DNA of 64,000 nt from Trichobilharzia szidati (GCA_944472155.2 OX235273.1:102198582-102262581), one strand, 5' to 3'. Shown: positions 34,390 to 46,690, counted from the stretch's first letter. The notes: generated by a model not told the origin, from the sequence alone. A program made the numbers and translations.

Positions 34390-35290
34390 AGCAGTAGATA
34401 TCTTTTTGGTGTGGTTATGTTCTCTGAGCTGGACAGTTTATTTGCAAAGCTTTCATTGCCCTACCAAGCAACATCTTCAGCGCATAATTCAATTTGCAGT
34501 GAACTTTTAGATTTCTCCACGAGTTTATTAGTCATCTCTCCTGGTGACCTTGAACGTGATTGTTTGTTTCTGTGTGTTTTCACACCCTCTAGGATACTTG
34601 TATTGGAACTGATTGTTTCCTTGACTTGGACTTTGAACATTTGTGTATGAGGTTTCCTTCTTATCGATCGGTAAATTTCGTCCATCTCTATGTGTCTATT
34701 GATTGATGATTCACTGGAATACCAAGCTTCCGAAAATTCTCTAGCATTCTTGGTGTTTCCTCAGTCTAATATTTGAACGTTGGCCCAGTCGAATTGATGT
34801 CCGTGGTTTTCTGTATGCGGTGAGGTGATATAAAGGAGTGGATGTCATGTCTTTTGACGGTTAGCTTATGTTCATGGATACGAAGACGACGCGGACGTCC
34901 ACTTTGACCAATGTAGTGTTTTCGCAGTTGTTACGATTTATTTTGTGAATGATGTTGGTTTTATCTTCTTTCGCTGTTGAGTCTTTTGGTTGACATAGCA
35001 CTGAGTGAAGTGATTTTATTAGTTTGTGTGAGAAGTCAATCCCTAAATATTTGAAGAGTCTTGTGGTGATTTCTGAGATGTCATTTTCTTTTTGCTTTCC
35101 TTGAGGGCCTTTGGTTTGATAGGTTGGCTTGAGGGTATATGCCTTTTGATGAAATTCCGTGGATATCCATTTTTTGGAAGACGTCCATGAGATATCTTTC
35201 TTCAATTACCCTTAAGGTTGGTGTGCTACAATGAGTCCTGGCCCTCTTGAACAACAACCAGTGGATGTCTTGCTATGAAGAGTGCTGAAA
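34390..35290 (-). pseudogene. Penelope-like element (PLE-B): GIY-YIG endonuclease region and C-terminus
   Basis: The minus strand carries, in order, a post-RT segment (RLFKYLGIDFSHK, VLCQPKDSTAKEDKTNIIHK), NCEKHYIGQSGR (GIY-YIG block), RIHEHKLTVKRHD, GHQFDWANVQIL, GNTKNAREFSEAWYSSESS and INRHIEMDEIYRSIRR, then a serine/lysine-rich tail ending in CAEDVAW. This is the canonical layout of the endonuclease in animal PLEs. A one-base deletion near 34937 breaks the frame just before HYIG, a second shift follows the HEHK block, and a TAG sits near the VQIL segment. It is distinct from PLE-A, which lacks the EHKL.VKR type block. Confidence 0.85.
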
Positions 35291-36649
35291 ATTTTGTACT
35301 GTGTTTAAATTTAGTTTTAAGAATAAAGCTATTATGATTCTTGTTAGCACAAGTTTTAAAATATCACAATTTATCCATACAAAGATCCTAATATATTTGC
35401 CTACTCTGTCTGAAATGTTTGAGTGAATGCTGGAAATAATTCTTTTAAAAGCACTGCTTATTATTCGTCCGTTACCGTCAAACAACACTGAGTCTTTGTG
35501 ACAGTTAAAGATTTATATCAAAAGGAGATGAAGAAATTTACTCATCAGGAACATCCCATATATTTTTTTAACATTTTTAGACATTGAAGGACTAACTATC
35601 TGTTATGTCTTTTTATGGATTTTCAAACTACAGTCTGTTACAAAAGAAACGTTTTATTCCATTCATTTGTAACATAGAAAAGACATGAGTGTCGAGGCAT
35701 TATCTAACTTTTTTAATTTAACTTAGAGTCTGTTCGAGTTGGTAGAATTTTCAGACAACCAGTTAGCCCACTTTTTTAATCTGCTTTATATGTTGTAATT
35801 TAAACATCATCAAACTAATACTTTTTTGTTCCGTGTTAGTAAAACAAGTAAAATCACTTCATCGACACGAAGACCTTGTTTAGTTAATCCAAATATACAA
35901 GTAATTAACAGTCGATAAATGATTTTAAACATGGCTCCTTATGGATTTATAAATGCTTCTTACATAGTATTACTCGCAAAGAGTTTATTGGGCAATTTTA
36001 GTCTATTAAACTAACTCCAAACGACCACTCCACTGGCGCCATATTTTACTGGAGTGGATAAAAAGTATGATAATTTAAATCCTATTCGTTCGAGTGGACA
36101 TTCCTGTAGACAGATCATCTTATTGATCCATCCAGACATCAAGATATCAGTACATATAAAAATGGGAAGCAGTCATCATTTTCTTCTACACAGATAAACC
36201 AACCAGCACAAATTGTATTACAGACTACGAATTTCTAGGTCACCTGACATCATTAACTAATAACGAAAATAGTTTTTTATAAAAATAAAAATTCAAAACT
36301 TCGGGTCATTTGAACAGACTCAGCTATCTGAATTGAGTAAAACAGAGTACACTGCTGATCAACTTTGTACCGAAAACAACTGATTAATAATAATAATTTG
36401 CTTAATTCAAAAACAGTACATGTGATACAGAATGGAATTCTCGGCATTTTTACTACAGTATTGCATCCAGTTAGTACACTTTCAATAAATAAAATTCTAC
36501 ACAGATTAAGGAAATCTCAGTTCCTTATGACAACAATATATTTGCATGTCGGTAGCAAAGTCAAAGTTGAACAGTGTTTGAAGGTGTTAGTAAAGTAGGT
36601 GCTATCATATATACTGGCGTAAGCGAGAGAAAGAAACAAAGCAGCACAT
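35291..36649. other. AT-rich non-coding stretch
   Basis: No gene or known element recognised. The plus-strand frame at 36365-36598 looks random. Confidence 0.3.
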
Positions 36650-36705
36650 AACGGAAAAAAAGAGAGGGAGAGAAAAGGAAAAGAAAGAAAGAGAATGTTG
36701 TACCT
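36650..36705 (+). repeat. Polypurine tract
   Basis: An almost pure A/G run (AGAGAGGGAGAGAAAAGG then AAAGAAAGAAAGAG) lies just 3' of the minus-strand LINE fragment's reading frame. On the minus strand it is a pyrimidine tract in the LINE's 3' untranslated region. Confidence 0.6.
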
Positions 36706-36743
36706 ATAAATGATATGAGTTGGAAAGACGAGGTCCAGTTTTA

Positions 36744-37610
36744 CTACTGACTATTTAACGAATTATGAGTGTCACGCCTAATGCTTTCTTTATCGCACAG
36801 AACACAAGCTAAGTAGGGTATGGTTGAGTTTTTGTACTTGCTGGTGCGAACATATAGTTTCCTATATAGACTTCTGGTTTTACCTGATGAGAGGCAAGGG
36901 GAGAGTTGTGAGTGAAGAGGGTGGTGTGAGTTAGATAAAACGGATTTGGCCCATTTTTCACATGAGTTCATGTGCCTGTCAACCAGAATATTAACAAGCT
37001 GGTTAAGTGGCACGTTGCTTACCCTGCTGACAACCTTTAACATCCTGCGTAATATGTTATAGTCTTTCTTCAGTAGCCCGGGGAAAAGTAAGGGGGAACA
37101 ATAGAGAATAATAGGCAGAATGGGAGAATAAACGAATTGTAGGAGTAAGGTTTGGGTTATACCAGAATGTTTTAACTTCTTAATGTAGAAGTTAAGACGG
37201 AACATTTTCTTAGAAATCGCTAAAAAAGATATGAGACGACCAGGAGAGATCAGCTGATAGAATGACGCCTAGGTATTTAATTTCCGACTTGATTTCTATT
37301 TCAGTGCCATCTATGTTACATACCTCGTGAGAGTCAACCAATTTGTTTAAGTCGGATTTATGCCTCAAGGTAAAATTGACTGTTTGTCATTTGGAGGGGT
37401 TTAAGGTAAAGCCGTTTACCTTGGACCACTGGCTGATTTCCAATAGAAAGCCATTTAATTTAGAGCAGTCACTTTGACATTTGACAGGCAAAGATACAGT
37501 CAGGTCGTCACCATATCTGACAAAATTAATGTCATTTGAAGATGGTAAGTCATGTAGAAAGAAAGAAAAGAGAAGTGGAGAGAGTACAGTACCTTGGGGA
37601 CACCAGATTC
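36744..37610 (-). pseudogene. 5'-truncated, decayed LINE of the same family as 12790-16034
   Basis: The minus strand begins at the RT motif GVP(Q)G and reads DDLTVSLP, LNPSK, IDGTEIEIKSEIKYLGVIL, SADLSWSSHI, then an open 153-codon tail (36744-37205) close to the intact copy (LLKKDYNILRRML versus LLKKDYAVLRRVL). Damage includes a one-base loss right after GVP, TGA in place of a Cys codon after LNPSK, and an extra T near 37225. The active-site box is YGDD, not YADD. Everything upstream of motif B is gone, as expected from incomplete reverse transcription. Confidence 0.85.
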
Positions 37611-38926
37611 AGCGAGCACAGCAGAGGAGGATTTACATCGACTGAACTGAAATAACTGAAATAACTTCTCGGTGGTTAGATAAATTCAATCTGGCAAGTT
37701 AAGAACAATTACTATTTTATGTCATTGGCATCCAACTACTCTCATCGGTCAATCAGTAGTATATACCGTCAGGAATTTATGCCTACCAATTTGAATGTCA
37801 TTTATAGTATTGATCAGACCACACAGTGTGTGTGATGTAACTAATTTAGGCTCTCAAATGAAACTGTGGAGAAATCTTTTGCCTCGAACTTTACAATTTA
37901 CAAAATGTGAATTTGATTTACACAGAAATTATGAGCGAAATAAATTATCACTAAAAAAATGGGAATCTAATTAGTATTTGTTATTTTGTATTTTTTTCTT
38001 ACCCTCCCATATTTAACATTAAAAATGTATAAAGGAAAAATTATACCTATGAAGAGATAAAAATCAATTTCGCTTCACTCCGCCTGTGTCTTAAACACAC
38101 CTTAATTTCAACTTTTTCCCTTAAGGCATAGTGAATGAACACTTTACTTAGCATGATGTTATGAAGTTGCTCATAAAGTGGTATGAATAAAATTCAATTT
38201 GATAGTGTATCCTTCATATTAGTGGTTGCGAAGAATTTCAGATCTGAGAGTTGATTGAATTAAACACTTTCTTCTTTTGATTTAAAAAACAACAAACAGC
38301 ATAGATAAGTAATAGAGATACGCTTAGAATAGGTATGAAAAATTGGCATTTCATATAATTAAGAACATGTGAGTCAATGCAGGAAAGTTATCTCTCCTCA
38401 TAACCTTACTTCAAGGCTGCACAGTCATTTATGACACAATGTAGATTGACAAAATTAGCGAGAGGTTATTGTCAGTCAGTCAGAGAATAAATCGAAATGC
38501 ATGACTAGTAACTATGTTTGAAAAGTCAAGAATAATCTTACGTAATCAGAAGTGCTGACAACTAGCTTGTTGCGTGATGAAATGTCGTTTGGAAATGAGA
38601 AACAAGAAAACGACAGATTGAAACTGAGTTTCTAAAAAGTAGCAAAAACGTAAAAGGGACTACATAGAGCTGGTATGACCCATGTACTTAGCTCCACAGG
38701 AGCGAGTGAGTTGCTAAATACACACTGCACTTGTTAATAGTGGGTTCAACTCATTGAGTGAAAGTTAAAATCAAGATTGAGCGGAATGTTATGCAACAGA
38801 ACAAAACACACAGGCACACAAACAAAACAATTATGGTTACCAGGGTAGGGAGAGATTAGTCATACTTTTTCCTGTATGCATAGGTTGGATCGAAGGCTTC
38901 TGATAGCAATGACTTCTGCAAACCGA
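37611..38926. other. Non-coding stretch
   Basis: No gene or recognised element. Confidence 0.3.
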
Positions 38927-39489
38927 TGTAACGCCCCAAATCTATTACATTAAATCATTCTATCTATTTTTATAATTTTATTTCACCCCACTCTCCTGAA
39001 CTCTACATCATAATATGTATACATTAACTCTGTTGTTCTAACTTGTATTTTGTCTCTAGTCCATCCTTGTTTACAAGAGAAATCAGAACTCCACCTGTTT
39101 GTCTAATTACTATAGTAACTCTTTTAACACTAGACAATTGTCTACTTACATCAACTTTGAAATTATGTTGCTTATACTCTCTATCTATAACATGAAATCA
39201 TTGTAAGAAAGTATGTTCAGACAGAATTTTGTAACATATAATTGATTTATTTAGGATGTAGGCAGTTAAACAGAGACCGAGAGAATCCAAGAAATAAAAC
39301 GAGGTCATATTATCAAAACTACAAATATCCTCGTTCTTTCTTTATACAAACTGATAAAGGAAACCGGCTGTATGAAGTTCTTGAAATTGTCATGGACCTG
39401 ATACTAATTTTTCTTTTTCTTATTTTACTTCATTTATGTTTTCTTGAATAAATATATAATAAGCTCTGTGTAGTCCCTTTTACGTTACG
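38927..39489 (+). repeat. Candidate solo LTR
   Basis: The segment starts with TGTAACG and ends with CGTTACG, which would be a perfect inverted terminal heptamer (TGTAACG/CGTTACA) but for the last base. An AATAAA lies about 45 bp before the end (near 39447), as in an R region. The 563-bp length fits an LTR. No matching target duplication is visible at the edges, so the call is tentative. The frame at 39242-39451 is then incidental. Confidence 0.4.
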
Positions 39490-39639
39490 GCAACGTTTTT
39501 GCAACTATTTCCAAACGAAAATTCATCACTCAACTACCTAGTTGACAACACTCTTGATTGCAGTTTGATTACTCTTTACTTTTCAAACACATCAACTACT
39601 CAAATAATTTTATTGATTTTCTTACTAGATATCAATAAA

Positions 39640-40548
39640 CTTTGACCTTTGTTGTCAGACTGTGGAGAGCGAGGAGACATGAATACGCTGCGACACCGAT
39701 AAGAAGACTCTACAAGAAAGGGATTTCTCAGATGATAAATGTCTAATTTCACACAAACTCGAAGACTTACAGACGAAAGCCAACAAACTGGGCGAAGAAA
39801 CAGGCAACGAAGACAAGACAGCACGGCAGTTGAACATAAAGAAGACGGAGGTGGTGATGGCAACCAACCAACAAACGTCAACAGCGACAACAAACAGCGC
39901 CAATCACCAACAACGGGGGAGATTTGAGTAAGATTACCTCCTTCACTCATCCAGAAAGCATCGTTTTAGCTACAGGCGGAACGGATGAAGGTATCAAAGT
40001 CAGGATCGGAAAAGCCAGATACTCCTTCATCAACTGAAACCAGTTTGGGAATCTTCTGCACTGCACTCCACCTCAGCATAAAGAACAAAATTCGCATTTT
40101 CAACGCAAATGTGAAGTCAGTCAGTCAGTTCTTCTATACGGGTCAGAAACTTGCAGTGCGTGTCACGAAAAGGATTTACAACAGGCCACTGCAGAACTTT
40201 ATCAACAGCTGTCCACTTTGCTGGCTCTATACTGAAGATCAAATGGCAACAAACCAAAGAAAAGCCAATCGCTCAACAAATATGTAGCAGAAAATGAAGA
40301 TGGATCGTGCATACGTTGAGGAGACCGTCGAATGAAATCGCGCACCAAGCCTTCTAGCGGAATCCAAATGGGAATCGAAGAGTGGGTCTTCAGTGCGACG
40401 GAGACATGGAAGAGGTCGTGTGAGGAGGAGATGATAGGTAATCGTCAATAGTGGACCCAGCTTAAGAGCACAGCAGAGACTAGAAGAAAGTGGAGATGTG
40501 TTGCTGAAGCCTTATGTTCCACTTGGAACCCGAGGGAATAATAATATT
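39640..40548 (+). mobile_element. RTE-like LINE, RT box to 3' end
   Basis: It enters just before the RT active-site region (GAGCGAGGAGACATGAATAC, then LQERDFSDDKCLIS, where FADD has become FSDD), followed by KANKLGEETGNE, KTEVM, an IPSFTHPESIVLATGG segment, the LLYGSETCS region near 40130-40160, the arginine-rich C-terminus, and the tail TGTTGCTGAAGCCTTATGTTC with AATAATATT. Frameshifts throughout. It gives the best view of the 3' half of the family. Confidence 0.75.
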
Positions 40549-40794
40549 TTGTTGTCAGTCTTCATTGTATGTGTATAAGTTCTCGAATTGAGAATAATTA
40601 ACCAAATTAGGAGTAATTTATTGAAAATTCATAATGCATAAACAAATAATTCACTCCGGAAATTTCATGCCAGGTTGGCTTAATTTTATTGCATTATTCT
40701 AAGAAGCATGACATGTTGGTTTTCACTTCCTGCGGAATGCTGCGAAAATCTTTGTAAAACTCACTCGATAGCTACATTATAATTCATATCGGAG

Positions 40795-40950
40795 TTACCA
40801 TGGCATCGTTTGAGGTAAACATGTGGGTTTGACAAGGTTGTCTACTGTTAACTATGCTCTTCGTGACTGCGGTGGACTGCATCATGCAACCGACTACGGG
40901 AAGCAAGAAGATGGGCATACATTGGATCGAGAAAAATCATAGAACATCTC
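40795..40950 (+). mobile_element. RTE-like LINE, isolated RT fragment
   Basis: The plus-strand frame VNMWV*QGCLL..MLFVTAVDCIMQPTTG matches the RTE motif GVRQGC.LSP..F...VDWIM. The piece ends near 40950 without the rest of the element. Confidence 0.65.
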
Positions 40951-41412
40951 GATTCAGCATTAAATCAATACTCAATAGTTTAAAAACACATTTTGGCATT
41001 AAGGACGTTCCAGTTCACTGTTGGTTTTCACCTTTCGGCAGTGAGTAGTAACTTGTTCACAACTATGATTTACGTTATTTAAAAGTTACACGTTGTCTAT
41101 TCAGATCTCCTAAGATTATGTCAGTGGTTAGTTGGAGCATTTAGTGATTCACATAAAAATGCTTTGATATTGTAAAGACCACGATTCGGGAAAGGAAGAC
41201 GTCACGTTTTGGTTTTCAGCAGCTTAGATGCGTTTACCTGAATGGACTCGATTCCTCTTTTTATATTGTGATGTTTATTTTTACTGATTTTAATATTTCC
41301 ATAGTGATAATAATAGGACAATATTTAGACAAATAAGTATTTTCGGTGAGTTCTCATCAGAAATTACATTTACATAACGAAATATTAGTCATGGATATTT
41401 CAATTAATGTGC
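40951..41412. other. Non-coding stretch
   Basis: Nothing recognised. Confidence 0.3.
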
Positions 41413-41515
41413 TTAATATTTTGGTGTGGTTGTGTTCCCTGAGCTGGATGGTTTGGTTGCAAAGCTTTCATTGCTCTTCTGAGCAACATCTTCAGCGCAT
41501 ACTTCAATGATCTTC
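41413..41515 (-). pseudogene. PLE-B C-terminal fragment
   Basis: The minus strand reads IIEVCAEDVAQKSNESFATK then PSSSGNTTTPK, matching the end of the PLE-B frame at 34.4 kb (CAEDVAW, NESFANK, SSSEHNHT). Only the last ~33 codons are present. Confidence 0.7.
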
Positions 41516-42154
41516 TCTATTATATCTAAATGTGCTTAATAAAATGTAGGATCACAGGTGTGAACTAATGGATAACAGTCGAGGTGATCATAATAATGGT
41601 AAATAATAACAAAGGATAAATCCACTGAGGTAATTCCAATCACTATCTGTATTTCACTTCCGCATTATAGATTGCCAAGCGTGCTAGTTTGTTGATTGTG
41701 AGTGCTGTGGAGATGTGTAGTCTCCATCATATCAAGTCAAAATGACAAGAACCTCTATCAAAATGATGGTCGATACCCCTCTAACAAAGAATTATTTGTC
41801 CCGTATGTCACAAAATGGTTATCAAAAAGACAATCTTTATGCACACTGACCCAAAAGGTTGCTATAAGCCAGGTAGATTTGGTGCAAGCGACTGAAATGG
41901 TAATTCAAACGATGTTATCGACATCAAATGAGAAAGATCATGCTGAGAGTGAAACAGGGTGAAACAAGGACGATCGCAGCAGCAGCTGTCAATCATTTAC
42001 ATTTTTTGATAGAGCAATACCACTGATCTGATTAGCAGTTTGACAAAAATAAAACGAGGTAGGCTGCTTGAAATCATGCTGTCTTCTGACCTACCGCCTT
42101 CCTTACACAAAATTCTGCAAAGAAACTAACTTCTACATCATTATTGATTTTAGG
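41516..42154. other. Non-coding stretch
   Basis: No convincing gene. A plus-strand frame at 41702-41962 (86 codons) has no recognisable domain. Confidence 0.3.
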
Positions 42155-42955
42155 TGCATCACTTTAAGTACTGCGTATACTGGACTGACATAAACACTCT
42201 GGAAGATCCGAACTTTTCAGGTGACTTGTGTTTTTTGGTGTCTAACAAACTCTGATATTCAAAATCAAAAATAACCAAGAAGATGCAACAAGAGAAGGAG
42301 AAGAATGAAATTCTGTCGGATATTCGGAAGGTAGAAGCATTGGAAACATCTAACCAACAACAGTCACTAATCACCATCACTAGGAAAAATCTTGCGAATA
42401 TCATCCCTTCCATTTTCCTTGCCAGCATCGTTTTAACTACTGGTAGCACGGGTTTCGAATAGAGATATAAGTTAATCACTTAACATAAGTATCAACATTA
42501 GAATTTTGAAAAATAATATCAATTCAGTAGTTCTTTATGTTTCCAGAGAGTTGGTTAGCGCATCAACAAACGTATCTCGAACAGACTGCTAAGGATTTTC
42601 ACCACCTGAATATTGAAGATGAGGTGATCAGAGAAGACGAACAAGTAACGAGGAATTCTCGCAGTTTGGCAAGTCAATCAAGAACCTATTTTCGAACAAA
42701 TATCCGAGGGAAACGGAGATGGGATAAGAATAAGCTGAGGTGAACATAGAGTGGCATCACACATTAGGCTTTTCAAATAAGATATGAATCAAAAATGAGT
42801 CTCGCAGGGATATGTAAAAGATATTGTGGAGTAATGAAAAGCGAAAGTTTGTCGGCTCCTTTTGAGGCAGCCGAATGTGGAGAGTGGGAACAGATAGGAG
42901 TGGAGATCATCTAATGAAGTCATCTGTTTTAGTCGGATCTTAATAGATGAATATT
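42155..42955 (+). mobile_element. RTE-like LINE, internal to C-terminal region
   Basis: Starts at the RT active-site box (LEDPNFSGDLCFLVSNKL; FADD replaced by FSGD) and continues through a KVEALETSNQQ-like middle to an eroded arginine-rich C-terminus (CGAGGGAAACGGAGATGGGA). The normal 3' tail is not visible. The minus-strand frame at 42159-42479 is antisense. Confidence 0.6.
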
Positions 42956-43969
42956 GTGATAATACTTGCGACGTCTACTCAACCTACCATCAATAATTAT
43001 ACAATTCAATTTTATGACGGAAGAAAGTTAAATTCATATTTAACATATAAGACGTATATGAACTAAAACACTTACCCCACCTAGAAAAACTAGCAAATCT
43101 GAATTTATTATGTGACTCAGGGACGAAGTTTATCCGCACTTGAAGATAAAGAAATATCTCAGCTCCTCTTTCATTATTATAATCTTTGTTATGAAACTGT
43201 CACTTGAATTAATTTATTTGACTAAATTTGACTTTAAAAGAACCCTGTCAAATTTTCCTGAATATAAACATTAACCCAGTTAAGTTATCAGGCAAGGTAG
43301 AAATCCCAATAAAATGAACTACTATTATTAACTAACCAAAATAGTCACCAATTTCATTTCAATTTTGACTTAATGAATGAATCCCACAAAACAAATTATA
43401 GCTGACAGTTTCTCTGTTCTATTAAATCCATTTGTCAAACTTTATTGGTCAAATGTATTCACGCACACCGTCGTCAATCATCACTTAATGCGGATAATTA
43501 TGATTTATATTCCTGATTCCTAAAAATAATTTGCCAGTAAGGAATATTTTTAAAACTTGACAATTTTACTCAATAAAGAAAAATAATATTATGAAAACTA
43601 ATCTGAATAATGTTACTAACAGAATTCAACCTGAACCGAACAAAGAACTACACTCATGACATTATTTACAACGAAGTGACCTATCGAAGTAGCCAGTAGA
43701 GTTCTGAAGGAACTTGGTCGCGAGTCCAAACAACTAAGCTGCATGGTATGTAATAGCACCGTTGGGTAACTCAGATTTGAATCTCAGAAGGGATGTGAGT
43801 TCATCCAAGACTTCACACACACCTTACTGACGAATCACAACAAGCAAGAAACCAAGGTCAGTCAAGGCTTCCTGCCGACTGCTTCCAACCGCCTAGCATC
43901 ACTTTACTGTATACTAAATTAAGTGAAGTAAACAGTCCAACAGATAAACGGTAAGCACGGCAGTTAGTA
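42956..43969. other. Non-coding stretch
   Basis: AT-rich to about 43650. The 43690-43890 part is more GC-balanced with a box B-like GATTTGAATCTC and may be an unrecognised short element, but no second copy was found here. Confidence 0.3.
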
Positions 43970-44430
43970 TATTTTTATTATTTCTTTGGGATTCGAGTGG
44001 AACATGGGGCTTCAAAGGCACATCTCCATTTTCTCCTGTTTTCCAGAGTCTTATTTATCTGAATCCAAGAGTTCCCATTAACTTTCATCTCCTTCCTACA
44101 TCATATCCTCTATGTCACTCATGGGCCTAAATCCGACTCGTCGTTTCTTGTCCGAGTTCCATTCAATGTCTCTGAGCGTGATGTCACCCAGCTGTCTCTC
44201 CAGAGTGTGTCCAATCCATCTTCATTTATTTCGGAATATCTGTTGAGCGATAGGTTCTTAGTTGTTTCTTTCCCATAGTGTCTTGTTGCTGATACTTTCT
44301 TGCCGGCTATCTGATCTCCAGCATGGAGCCAGAGAAGGAAGCTATCGATAAAAGTCTACAGTAGATTGTTGGAAATACATTCCGTGACTCGTCAAATTTC
44401 TGACTAATAAAGAAGAACTGACTTGATATT
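43970..44430 (-). mobile_element. RTE-like LINE, 3' fragment, minus strand
   Basis: On the minus strand: TCAGAAATTTGACGAGTCAC, CAACAATCTACTGTAGAC, the arginine-rich zone (GGAGATAACGAGTCG region), and the tail TTTGAAGCCCCATGTTCCAC, CGAATCCCAAAGAAATAATA. Reading frame broken. Confidence 0.7.
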
Positions 44431-44473
44431 AGTGTTGGAAATCCTAATTTTTCTTCTTTATGCCGAGTACACA

Positions 44474-44714
44474 GTGTATCGGTGGTCCAGCGGTAAGATG
44501 GTCACCAGCCATGCACGCGGTTTGGGGTTCAATACTTGACCGGATCACAACTTCACCCCACCCCACCTAGCCGGTCATAAGCCTGACAAAGACGGAAAGT
44601 TGGAAGTGAGGCTAACAGTCTAACCACGTAAGAGAAACACAGCTACTACTGGGGCTCCAAAGCTCAAGATTGAAGCCCTGTGTTCCACACAGAAAGCAAA
44701 GGAATAAAATAAAT
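44474..44714 (+). repeat. tRNA-derived SINE with RTE-like tail
   Basis: ATCGGTGGTCCAGCGGTAAG (box A region), GGGGTTCAATACTTG (box B), AGCCGGTCATAAGCCTGACA, GAGGCTAACAGTC, and TTGAAGCCCTGTGTTCCACA with AAGGAATAAAATAAAT. Complete and moderately diverged. Confidence 0.7.
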
Positions 44715-45229
44715 AATCAAAATGCTGAGTGCAAATGATTTCCAAAATGATTTCAGAGTGATGAAGGTCTGCCTTTACACTCTGACTCTAGTTTTGACAT
44801 CTTCATCCAACCTGACTGCCTGTAGTTGAGATGGTGCTGATTGGATGCGCATAAGAGTCAGTATTTGTATCTGTCGAAAATATGTGTGAGAACTTTGCAA
44901 AAAGTCATCATTCAAATTATTCAATATTCCTAAATGCTTAGATTCAATACACTAACTCTCTGTCAACTGAAATTTCAAACAAATAACCAGATGAAGTACG
45001 TTCGATACATTTTTAAAATAAAACAGGGACAACCAGTTGTATAGAATAGATTGATGAAAGATAAATAAGAAAAGTACACTTTTTCAAAACGCCTTTTACT
45101 GCCAGTCAAAATTTAAAGTATATGTGTAGGGATTTCTCTTGAAGTTGCTGATTTATGATATTTGCTACTAACAAACTAATCAACTTGATTGATAATGCTT
45201 GTCTATGACTATCTATTTTTTACGTGCTT
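44715..45229. other. Non-coding stretch
   Basis: Nothing recognised. Confidence 0.3.
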
Positions 45230-45390
45230 CTGCTTTTTGCATGGAACTTTGGGCTTCAAACTTGTAGCCTTGACGTTTTAGCCTCATGCTCCATCTTCCA
45301 TTATTTTTTAAGCTTAATGTTGGCTAGCAAACTGAGAGAGGTGCATAGGCTGAGGTCTGAACCCCGGGCTACTTCTGTGATTTATAAGTA
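45230..45390 (-). repeat. tRNA-derived SINE, diverged
   Basis: The minus strand has a box B-like GGGTTCAGACCTCAG, then CTCAGTTTGCTAGCC and TTTGAAGCCCAAAGTTCCAT. The order is right for the family, but identity is low and the box A end is not clear. Confidence 0.4.
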
Positions 45391-45739
45391 TGCCACTACT
45401 CCTAACTATTCAGTAGATGTGTAACAACAGAAGACAAGGGTCAGGCAACAGATAGTTTATTTAAGAAATCAACAGATATTTATATATTTTCATGTACATT
45501 ATTATAGATTATTGTAAGCAAACAAACAATCTTCTGATTGGTGGTTTCTCGCTGAACGTTAATCTTTCATCTCTTTGTGGCCGTTTCTTGAAGTTCACAC
45601 AAAAAGCCTACACAAAGTCTGCTGTGATTGACTGTTGAGTCAGTCTTTGTTCATATTTTGCTCATGACGAATATTGGGGACGTAAACATTGACGTAAATT
45701 ACTGTCTACCAATTTTGGCCAGGAGCCAGCTCTCACCAC

Positions 45740-46110
45740 AGGTGGAAGCCATTCACATGAACTAGTAGTGTTAACTTGCCAGCCAGAGAGAAGTGATTTA
45801 TACATCGGATGACTGATTAACTCATTTGAGATCAAACACATCAGCGATGTTTCCGGTTCAACTCCAATGAAAGAGCCAAATCAATTCAAATCATCCGAAT
45901 TCTGGCTAACTGCAACTAGCAGATGAATTTTTCGATTGGTAGTCTACAGAGTTTGAGGTGTGACCACAGTGAATTTCCATTTGGAAATCGAAATTATTCA
46001 GATCCGATTGTGTGATCTGATTGGTATGAAGAGTTGCAGTCGAGAAAGCAAGCATAAATGTATAACGCCATATATTACTGATTGATAGTTCATTGATGTT
46101 CATTTGGTGT
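45740..46110 (+). repeat. Dispersed repeat, copy 2 (permuted order)
   Basis: It contains AACTAGTAGT..CTTGCCAGCC and a TTCAAATCATCC segment first, then GTGTGACCACAG, ATTCAGATC and GAGCATAAAT-like sequence. In the copies at 950 and 55428 these halves occur in the opposite order, all on the plus strand. The order swap is what a tandem or circular unit would give. The minus-strand frame at 45906-46103 is incidental. Confidence 0.5.
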
Positions 46111-46439
46111 GTCTAGTAACTAAGGGACGGCACTTTCTCAGATCCTGTACACAACGCTTCAATTTTAGACTTCAACATCAAATTTTAGATGAAACAAAGA
46201 CTACACTACTAGAAAAAACGGGACAATGAATTCACCTAGTTCTGCACAAATCGAGAATTAGGCTCAATAGGCAATAGGAAAGACACAAAGTACTTTTCCA
46301 CTTATCCTGAATGACCTGCTTTCCGTCAGCCAACCCAAGACTTCCAGCTTAGTTCCAAGCATATAGCAAATTCCACAAATCAAATGAAATAAATGCCACA
46401 CAATTAATACTAGCGACAGTTATTTGGTTATACATCTTA

Positions 46440-46690
46440 CTAATATCAGTTAGAGAACCATTGAAAACCATGGAGTAGTGGACACCTATTTCGTCTTACT
46501 TTGGGACTCATCGGCAATACTGACTCACTGAGGTTCGAACTCAGGAGCTTCTAGTAACAAGTCAAGCTTGCTGACGATTAAGCCACTGAGAAGTGACTCA
46601 ATGGCCTATGAATTCTAAATTCTACCGGTTCATGATTTCAGTGCCACTGGCACCGGTCATTCTTTAAATGACGAAATCTGTCGATACGTT
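46440..46690 (-). repeat. Hammerhead/tRNA-like element
   Basis: On the minus strand, a unique 5' part with GGTGCCAGTGGCACTGAAAT is followed by a box A-like AGTGGCTTAATCG, a box B-like GAGTTCGAACCTCAG (46528-46542), a hammerhead segment and the family 3' end TTTCAATGGTTCTCTAACTG. It is about the same length as the other copies. Confidence 0.65.
46471..46520 (-). ncRNA. Hammerhead ribozyme motif, one core change
   Basis: The minus strand reads CCGATGA in place of CTGATGA, then GTCCCAAAGTAAGAC and GAAAT. Stem II keeps three of four pairs and the GAAA box is intact, with the cleavage triplet GTC downstream in AGGTGTCC. The U-to-C change in the conserved core should greatly reduce activity. Confidence 0.5.

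Noticed and set aside
42159..42479. Minus-strand 106-codon hydrophobic frame
   Set aside because: Antisense to an RTE reverse transcriptase fragment on the plus strand.
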